NCBI GenBank assembly: GCA_003241685.1
Contig: QFPJ01000022.1
Span: forward strand, 1-47,581
DNA length: 47,581 bases
Reading direction: 5' to 3'
DNA from: Sphingopyxis macrogoltabida
Lineage (GTDB): Bacteria > Pseudomonadota > Alphaproteobacteria > Sphingomonadales > Sphingomonadaceae
Under the pieces are notes generated by a model. The model was not told the DNA's origin, searched no databases, and saw only the letters and a program-made list of their open reading frames with translations. Both the position numbers and the translations under genes were made by a program. Positions 43,028-47,581 of the stretch are shown piece by piece. Position 1 is the stretch's first letter, and each line of letters starts with the position of its first letter.

Positions 43028-44266
43028 TCAGCCTAGCGCCGCCTGCTTTTCGTCGGCGATGCGGTCGAGTTCGGCGCGGGTCGGCTTTGTCGCGGCGCTT
43101 TTCAGCTGGCCGCAGGCCGCCATGATGTCGCGTCCGCGCGGGGTTCGGATCGGCGCCGAAATGCCCGCCTGAAAAATCAGGTTGCTGAACGCGCGCACCC
43201 GGTCGGGCGAGGAGCATTCATACGGGGCGCCGGGCCAGGGGTTGAAGGGGATCAGATTGACCTTCGCCGGCAGCCGGTACTGCTTGATCAGCCGGACCAG
43301 TTCGCGCGCATCGGCGTCGCTGTCATTCTTGTCCTTCAGCATCACATATTCGAAGGTGATGCGCCGGGCATTGTTGGCGCCGGGATAGGCGGCGCAGGCT
43401 TCCAGCAATTGCTCGATGCCATATTTGCGGTTCAGCGGCACGATCTCGTCGCGCACCTCCTTGGTCACGGCGTGCAGCGAGACCGCAAGATTGACGCCGA
43501 TCTCGTCCCCCGCGCGCGCCATCATCGGCACCACGCCGCTGGTCGACAGGGTGATGCGGCGCTTGGACAGCGCCAGGCCGTCGCCGTCCATCACGATCTT
43601 CAGCGCGCCCTTGACCTCGTCGAAATTATACAGCGGCTCGCCCATGCCCATCATCACGATATTGGTCAGCATCCGGCCGTCGGCGGTATAATGCGCCGCC
43701 TCGTCATCCTCGTCGTCCGCGTCGGCGCCCGACGCCATCGTGCCCTTGGGCCATTCGCCGAGCGCGTCGCGCGCCAGCAGCACCTGCCCGACGATCTCGC
43801 CCGCCGACAGATTGCGGACGAGACGCATCGTGCCGGTGTGGCAGAACCGGCAATTGAGCGTGCAGCCGACCTGACTCGACACGCACAGCGTTCCCCGGTC
43901 GGCGTCGGGGATGAAGACCATTTCATATTCCTGGCCATCGGCGGCGGCGAGCAGCCATTTGCGCGTGCCGTCGTTCGACACCTGCGCGGTGACGACGGTC
44001 GGGCGCCCGACGATGAAGCGGTCGGTCAGCCAGGGGCGCATCGTCTTGGCGATGTCGGTCATCGCGTCGAATTCGGTGACGCCGCGATGATAGATCCAGT
44101 GCCATATCTGCTTGCCGCGCAGCTTGGCCGCCCGGGCGTCGAGGCCCGCCGCTTCCAGCGCGGCGCGAATGCCCTCGCGGGTCAGGCCGACAAGGTCGAT
44201 CCGGTTGCCGCCGCGCAGCGGAACGGTGCCCGTCGTGACGGGATCGATATGACCGGGAATCTGCAT
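43028..44266 (-). CDS. rlmN: Dual-specificity 23S rRNA/tRNA (adenine-C2)-methyltransferase RlmN
   Basis: A 412-residue radical SAM enzyme that methylates C2 of A2503 in 23S rRNA and A37 in some tRNAs. The cluster motif is Cys135-TLN-Cys139-RF-Cys142. Other family segments are KQIWHWIYHRGVTEFDAM, GTLCVSSQVGC, NIVMMGMGEPLYNFD, ITLSTSGVVP, NLAVSLHA, and the late GRDIMAACGQL with the methyl-carrying Cys. A short acidic loop (GADADDEDDEAAH, about 200-215) is inserted after the cluster domain. The ATG at 44266 is selected; a longer frame to 44350 is low-complexity. No clear ribosome site is visible. Confidence 0.96.
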   Translation of the reverse strand: MQIPGHIDPVTTGTVPLRGGNRIDLVGLTREGIRAALEAAGLDARAAKLRGKQIWHWIYHRGVTEFDAMTDIAKTMRPWLTDRFIVGRPTVVTAQVSNDGTRKWLLAAADGQEYEMVFIPDADRGTLCVSSQVGCTLNCRFCHTGTMRLVRNLSAGEIVGQVLLARDALGEWPKGTMASGADADDEDDEAAHYTADGRMLTNIVMMGMGEPLYNFDEVKGALKIVMDGDGLALSKRRITLSTSGVVPMMARAGDEIGVNLAVSLHAVTKEVRDEIVPLNRKYGIEQLLEACAAYPGANNARRITFEYVMLKDKNDSDADARELVRLIKQYRLPAKVNLIPFNPWPGAPYECSSPDRVRAFSNLIFQAGISAPIRTPRGRDIMAACGQLKSAATKPTRAELDRIADEKQAALG

Positions 44267-44318
44267 GATGCGCGCGCATATAGGGGGGAAGGGGGGAAAG
44301 CGCAATCGGGCCTGAAAA

Positions 44319-44357
44319 CCTCCCCATGCGCGCGGGCATGGGCCGGGCACGGGGAGG
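44319..44357. other. GC-rich hairpin between the SDR gene and rlmN
   Basis: CCCATGC (44323-44329) pairs with GCATGGG (44336-44342), and CCTCCCC (44319-44325) could alternatively pair with GGGGAGG (44351-44357). It lies downstream of the SDR stop on the minus strand without a U-tract. A terminator role is uncertain. Confidence 0.3.
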
Positions 44358-44404
44358 GGGGGAAGGGTCGGCCGGCGGATAGTCGGGCCGGGTTGATCGA
44401 CGGG

Positions 44405-45148
44405 TTACAGCGACTTCAGCATCGCCAGCACCTGCGGCACCGTTCCGTTCGCCTCCGCATTGCGCAGCGGCAGGACGTTCTGCACCAATATTTCGTCCGG
44501 CGTCGGCACGTGCGCGAACAGCGCCATCACCTCGTCGGCGAAATCGTCGAGCGGCATATAGGCTTCGCGTGTCGACTGGCCCGGCGTGAGTTCGGTGCGG
44601 ACCGCCGGCGGAGCGATTTCGATCACGTCGACCTTGCCTTCCAGCTGGGCGCGCAGCGCCTGCGTATAGCTGTGCAGCGCCGCCTTGGTCGCCGAATAGG
44701 TCGACGCCTTGGGAAGAGGCACGAAGGCGAGGCCCGATGTGACGTTGACGATCGCGGCGTCCGCCCCGGCCGCCAGATGGTCGACCAGCGCGTCGATCAG
44801 CCGGATCGGGCCGAGCAGGTTGGTGACGATCGTATCCTCGGCCAGCGTCAGGTCGCGCGCCGCGGTAACATCCTCCATCCCCATGATCCCCGCATTGTTG
44901 ACGAGGATGTTCAGCGCCGGGAATTTCGTGACGATGTCGGCGGCAAAGGCCTTGATCGCGGCGGGGTCGGTCACGTCGAGCGTGACGGCGTGCATATTGC
45001 CGCGCCCGGCGATTGCGCTGTCGAGCCTTGCCGCGTTGCGGCCGGTGACGATGACGGTGTTGCCCGCATCGTGCCAGCGGTGCGCGAGCGCGAGGCCGAT
45101 GCCCGAGCCGCCGCCGGAGACGAGGATGGTGTTGCCGTTGGTTTTCAT
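44405..45148 (-). CDS. SDR family NAD(P)-dependent oxidoreductase (DltE-like)
   Basis: A 247-residue short-chain dehydrogenase. The cofactor loop is SGGGSGIGLALA (11-22), NNAG is at 84-87, and the catalytic set is Ser138, Tyr151 and Lys155 (YSATK). ILVNNAGIMGMEDV and LLGPIRLIDALVDHL are usual for this group, which includes DltE-like proteins of unknown substrate. An AAGGAG site precedes the ATG at 45148. It is divergent from an HxlR-type regulator across 156 bases, a common arrangement in which the regulator represses the oxidoreductase. Confidence 0.9.
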   Translation of the reverse strand: MKTNGNTILVSGGGSGIGLALAHRWHDAGNTVIVTGRNAARLDSAIAGRGNMHAVTLDVTDPAAIKAFAADIVTKFPALNILVNNAGIMGMEDVTAARDLTLAEDTIVTNLLGPIRLIDALVDHLAAGADAAIVNVTSGLAFVPLPKASTYSATKAALHSYTQALRAQLEGKVDVIEIAPPAVRTELTPGQSTREAYMPLDDFADEVMALFAHVPTPDEILVQNVLPLRNAEANGTVPQVLAMLKSL

Positions 45149-45304
45149 AGGGGGAGGCTCCTTGCATGGGCTGCCGAACTCATACCGCTTTCATCTGAAA
45201 GACGGTTCGTCTCGACAAGCCATAGATATTTCCTTACTCTCCAAAAGAAAGAAGGCACCCGAAAGTACTATAGTTACCAGAAAGAAAGTATTGGGATTTC
45301 GGCC

Positions 45305-45697
45305 ATGATCATGCCTGAAAAAATGGGCTGCGACGCTGATGCCGGCTTCGATCCGCGCGTCGAGGCGCTGGTCACCGAACTGATCGGCCGCGTCGCCGAC
45401 AAATGGACGTTGCTGGTGCTGGAAGAGCTGGAGGACAATGGCGTCCTGCGCTTCACCGGGCTCGCGCGGCTGGTTCCAGGTATCAGCCAGAAGATGCTGA
45501 CCCAGACGCTGCGCGCGATGGAGCGCGACGGGCTTGTCCGCCGGACGGTGCATCCGGTGATTCCGCCCAAGGTCGAATATGAGCTGACCGACCTCGGCCA
45601 CAGTCTGGGCGAAGCCTTTTGCGGCGTCTGGCATTGGGCGGGCGAAAATCTCGATCGCGTCGAATCCGCGCGAAAGGCGTTCGACGATCGCGGCTGA
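45305..45697 (+). CDS. HxlR family transcriptional regulator
   Basis: A 130-residue winged-helix regulator: VTELIGRVADKWTLLVLEEL, the recognition region RFTGLARLVPGISQKMLTQTLRAMERDGLVRRTVHPVIPPKVEYELTDLGHSL is the classic HxlR pattern. Cys9 near the N-terminus is at the place where redox- or thiol-sensing members (HypR, YodB, QorR) carry their sensor cysteine. Together with the divergent SDR gene this suggests a response to reactive electrophiles. An 8-base palindrome ACTATAGT (45267-45274) in the shared region is a candidate half of its operator. ATG 45305 or 45311 may be used. Confidence 0.9.
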   Translation: MIMPEKMGCDADAGFDPRVEALVTELIGRVADKWTLLVLEELEDNGVLRFTGLARLVPGISQKMLTQTLRAMERDGLVRRTVHPVIPPKVEYELTDLGHSLGEAFCGVWHWAGENLDRVESARKAFDDRG

Positions 45698-45707
45698 CCG
45701 ATAAGGA

Positions 45708-45742
45708 TCGGGGCTGCGCTCCGTCGCGGATCGCAGCCCCGA
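45708..45742. terminator. Perfect 11-bp-stem hairpin between convergent genes
   Basis: TCGGGGCTGCG (45708-45718) and CGCAGCCCCGA (45732-45742) with a 13-base loop, between the HxlR stop and the end of the convergent UrcA gene. It has no U-tract, so it may act as a bidirectional roadblock or mRNA 3'-end stabiliser rather than a canonical terminator. Confidence 0.5.
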
Positions 45743-45767
45743 CAGGTGTCGGCGGAGTGCCTGCCGA

Positions 45768-46091
45768 TCAGGGACGGACCGACGCGACGCGCCGCGGTTC
45801 GTTTCGCGATGCGCCGGCAATCGCCAGATCGGCCTGGACCGACGCGGCCTGCAAGGTGTCGCGGCGGCATTGGCGGATGTCGTTCTTGCCCGCGACATCG
45901 AATTCCGACGCCGTGCCGCACACGGCGACGACGGCGCGCCACAAACGGTGCTGCAGCGTCCTGGCGCCCGTCGGGGTGCCAAGGTCGAGGTCGATGTGCT
46001 CGACGGCGACGGTCCGGGTTACGGGTTCGGCGAAGGCGGGCTGGGTCAGGACAGCGATGGCCAGTGCGGCGGGGATCAGAGTCTTTGTCAT
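45768..46091 (-). CDS. UrcA family protein
   Basis: A 107-residue exported protein with a signal peptide (MTKTLIPAALAIAVLTQPAFA). The mature part has the UrcA pattern VEHIDLDLGTPTGARTLQHRLWRAVVAVCGTASEFD...IRQCRRDTLQAA with two cysteines (VCG and QCRR) likely to form a disulfide. The function of this alphaproteobacterial family is unknown. The ATG at 46091 is preceded by GGAG six bases upstream; an in-frame ATG at 46103 is less likely. It is divergent from the LysR gene. Confidence 0.85.
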   Translation of the reverse strand: MTKTLIPAALAIAVLTQPAFAEPVTRTVAVEHIDLDLGTPTGARTLQHRLWRAVVAVCGTASEFDVAGKNDIRQCRRDTLQAASVQADLAIAGASRNEPRRVASVRP

Positions 46092-46189
46092 CCTTATCTC
46101 CATCGTCCGGCCTGTGAGGAGGGGAGAAAGCCGGTGTAGCCGGTTTACCGGATGACGGGGCGGCTGCGGGAGCAACGATGTTGCGCAGC

Positions 46190-46211
46190 CATTCTGCATA
46201 ATTGCAGAATG
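46190..46211. promoter_or_regulatory. LysR-type palindrome in the urcA-lysR divergent region
   Basis: CATTCTGCA-taat-TGCAGAATG, perfect 9-bp arms over 22 bases and containing T-N11-A motifs, 32 bases upstream of the LysR start codon. This is the expected location and form of an autoregulatory LysR site. Binding is inferred. Confidence 0.65.
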
Positions 46212-46243
46212 CGGCGGTTGACGCTATTCCGCAAAAGAACGTC

Positions 46244-47131
46244 ATGTACGACTGGAACGACCTCAAATCCTTTCTGGCGGTCGCCGAAAGCGGCAGCACG
46301 CTGGCCGCCGCGCAGGCGCTGCGCGTCAGCCAGACGACCGTGGCGCGGCGCATCGCCGCGCTGGAGGCGGCGACCGGACTCAATCTCTTCGAACGGCGGC
46401 AGGCCGGTTACGCGCTGACGCCCGTCGGGCAGGAGATGCTGGCGAGCGCGCAGGCGGTCCGCGACGCCGCCGACCGCTTTCAGGATGCGGCGGGCGCCCG
46501 GTCGCGCGATACCGGCGGCACGGTCAGCGTGACCGCCATGGAAATCTTCGCGGTGACCATATTGCCGCCGATCCTGCGCGATCTGCGCGCGGAGCATCCC
46601 GGCATCCACATTCACCTCGACACGTCGGACGACACCCGCGACCTTGCCGGCGGCGCCGCCGACATCGCCCTTCGCAGCAGCAAGCAGCCCGCCGGCGCGG
46701 GCCTGATCGGGCGGCGCATCGCCGACAATCCCTGGACGGTCTATTGCAGCCGCGACTATGCCGACCGCCACGGCATTCCGCACAATCGCGATGAACTCGC
46801 CGCGCACCCCTTCATCGGCGGCGGCGGCGGCGTCTGGGAGCCCTATCGGGCGTGGCTGCGCCAATATGGGCTCGAGGAGTCGGTGGTCATGCAATATGGC
46901 AGCGCGTCGGGGCTGCTCGCGGGGGTCCGCGCCGGCATGGGCCTGACCATCCTGCCGACCTTCCTGGCCGATCGCGAGCCCGACCTCATTCGCTGCCTGC
47001 CACCGAAGAGCGACGACACGACGGGCCTGTGGCTCCTCACCCACGAACGGCTGCGCCGCGTGCCGCGCGTGCGGCTGGTGCTGGATTTTCTCGCGAATGC
47101 CCTGACCCGGCTGGGGCGGGAAGGGGTTTAG
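46244..47131 (+). CDS. LysR family transcriptional regulator
   Basis: A 295-residue LysR regulator. The HTH (residues ~3-62) reads DLKSFLAVAESGSTLAAAQALRVSQTTVARRIAALEAATGLNLFERRQAGYALTP. The effector domain (about 90-290) has the type 2 periplasmic-binding fold with GGTVSVTAMEIFAV and SGLLAGVRAGMGLTILPTF. A Thr-Thr-Val in the recognition helix and the long inter-domain helix are typical. Start: ATG 46244; an upstream ATG at 46202 would overlap the palindromic operator, so it is less likely. It is divergent from the UrcA gene and shares the palindrome at 46190-46211. Confidence 0.92.
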   Translation: MYDWNDLKSFLAVAESGSTLAAAQALRVSQTTVARRIAALEAATGLNLFERRQAGYALTPVGQEMLASAQAVRDAADRFQDAAGARSRDTGGTVSVTAMEIFAVTILPPILRDLRAEHPGIHIHLDTSDDTRDLAGGAADIALRSSKQPAGAGLIGRRIADNPWTVYCSRDYADRHGIPHNRDELAAHPFIGGGGGVWEPYRAWLRQYGLEESVVMQYGSASGLLAGVRAGMGLTILPTFLADREPDLIRCLPPKSDDTTGLWLLTHERLRRVPRVRLVLDFLANALTRLGREGV

Positions 47132-47295
47132 GGTCTTTCGCCGATCATGATGTGACCGGATTGGGCCGCGCGCTCGGCGGCGATCGGCAATCGGCAATCG
47201 GGCACCGCCGGGCGGCCGGCCACGGCGCAACAGCCTTGCATATGAACGAACGTCCATCGACCCCGGAAATCGCTGTCCTACATTATTTGGCCGAT

Positions 47296-47371
47296 CTAGT
47301 GACCCGAATCTGAAGTTCGTCCCATATTTCGGCGAGCGCTGAACGAACTTCAGAGTCATCAGGGTCACTAG
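47296..47371. repeat. 76-bp palindrome, CTAGTGACCC ends
   Basis: CTAGTGACCC (47296-47305) and TGAAGTTCGT (47311-47320) are inverted as ACGAACTTCA (47343-47352) and GGGTCACTAG (47362-47371). It lies in gene-free sequence after the LysR gene and resembles a small non-autonomous mobile element. Between 47132 and 47295 nothing was recognised. Confidence 0.85.
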
Positions 47372-47384
47372 CAACTCTATGATT

Positions 47385-47462
47385 CTAGTGTGGTTTATGG
47401 ATTTGAACTACGCTCCGCACCGCACCGGCATGATGTGGCGTATTTCAAATCCGCCACACTAG
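47385..47462. repeat. 78-bp palindrome, CTAGTGTGG ends
   Basis: CTAGTGTGG (47385-47393) and GGATTTGAA (47399-47407) are inverted as TTCAAATCC (47444-47452) and CCACACTAG (47454-47462). It lies 13 bases after the previous palindrome, with the same CTAGTG/CACTAG ends but different inner arms. Confidence 0.85.
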
Positions 47463-47581
47463 GGTCAGGACCCATTGATTTACCGATCGAGGTTTGAAGC
47501 GATTTCGTTCAGGGCGAGGAAGAAAGGCGCAGGAATATGAATATATTTCAAGGCTTTCTGACGAAGCCATGGACGAAATCG
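47462..47581. mobile_element. Possible left edge of an insertion sequence, truncated by the window
   Basis: Immediately after the second palindrome's CACTAG comes GGGTCAGGACCCATTGATTT, a terminal-repeat-like sequence beginning with the inverted pair GGGTC/GACCC. The following ~100 bases differ in composition from the chromosome and hold no gene in the window. IS5-type elements commonly insert at CTAG-like targets, which fits, but no transposase is visible. This is a guess from appearance. Confidence 0.3.

Noticed and set aside
44265..44404. Canonical terminator after the SDR gene
   Set aside because: GC-rich hairpins are present, but there is no U-tract on the minus strand, so only a low-confidence hairpin is reported.
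43409..45304. Long upstream extension of the HxlR gene (frame open from 43409)
   Set aside because: The extension is antisense to rlmN and the SDR gene; only the last 130 codons, from 45305, show HxlR homology.

Overview
The window is a high-GC, densely packed chromosomal segment. Gene content, codon use and order (pdxH / DnaJ-YihY-fabI-aroC, a sufRBCDSTA-type operon, DUF6356, UrcA, MerC-domain and DUF885 proteins) point to an alphaproteobacterium of the family Sphingomonadaceae, plausibly Sphingopyxis or a close relative. This taxonomic call is inference from gene families, not from a marker gene. No rRNA, tRNA, CRISPR array or prophage was seen.

Layout. 0.1-4.2 kb: an AraC regulator, small membrane proteins, a class-C beta-lactamase-like hydrolase, a PhzF protein and pdxH. 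4.3-12 kb: a plus-strand run of DnaJ-like protein, YihY, fabI, GNAT and aroC, then an SLC13-type and a dicarboxylate-type transporter. 12-15.1 kb: an odd Tyr/Pro/Arg-rich lipoprotein, a cytochrome P450 and an extensin-like protein. 15.1-21.3 kb: a minus-strand suf operon for Fe-S cluster assembly (Rrf2 regulator, sufB, a small secreted protein, sufC, sufD, sufS, sufT, sufA). 21.4-32.7 kb: AraC regulator, DUF885 lipoprotein, pyrD, gamma-glutamyltransferase, acyl-CoA synthetase, and a minus-strand glyoxalase/thioesterase/hydrolase run. 32.7-34.1 kb: a three-gene cassette (two small membrane proteins and an XRE regulator) and a MerC-domain protein. 34.2-41 kb: thrS, a TSUP permease, and an ABC transporter pair divergent from a TesA-type esterase. 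41-47.1 kb: MOSC and YnfA proteins, an outer-membrane barrel, rlmN, an SDR/HxlR divergent pair, UrcA and LysR. 47.1-47.6 kb: no gene, two large palindromes, and what may be the edge of an insertion sequence.

The most striking feature is the suf operon. Mobile-looking palindromic repeats lie inside its reading frames without breaking them. An 81-bp element (exactly 27 codons) sits inside sufC, just ahead of the conserved LLALDP segment. A related copy, 67 of 73 bases identical, fills the sufC-sufD gap. A different palindrome encodes the first ~30 residues of SufS, and a relative read in the same frame encodes the C-terminal tail of the Rrf2 regulator. The 4-bp stop/start overlaps and Shine-Dalgarno sites around these elements imply that they are translated. 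This resembles the in-frame palindromic elements known from Rickettsia, here concentrated in an essential Fe-S assembly operon.

Other non-coding signals of note are a sigma70-like promoter with an abutting palindromic operator in front of the suf operon, a perfect 13-bp-arm hairpin that buries the ribosome binding site of the XRE cassette, a Fur/Zur-like palindrome between the MerC-domain gene and thrS, a LysR-type palindrome at 46.2 kb, and nested dispersed repeats at 42.1 kb.
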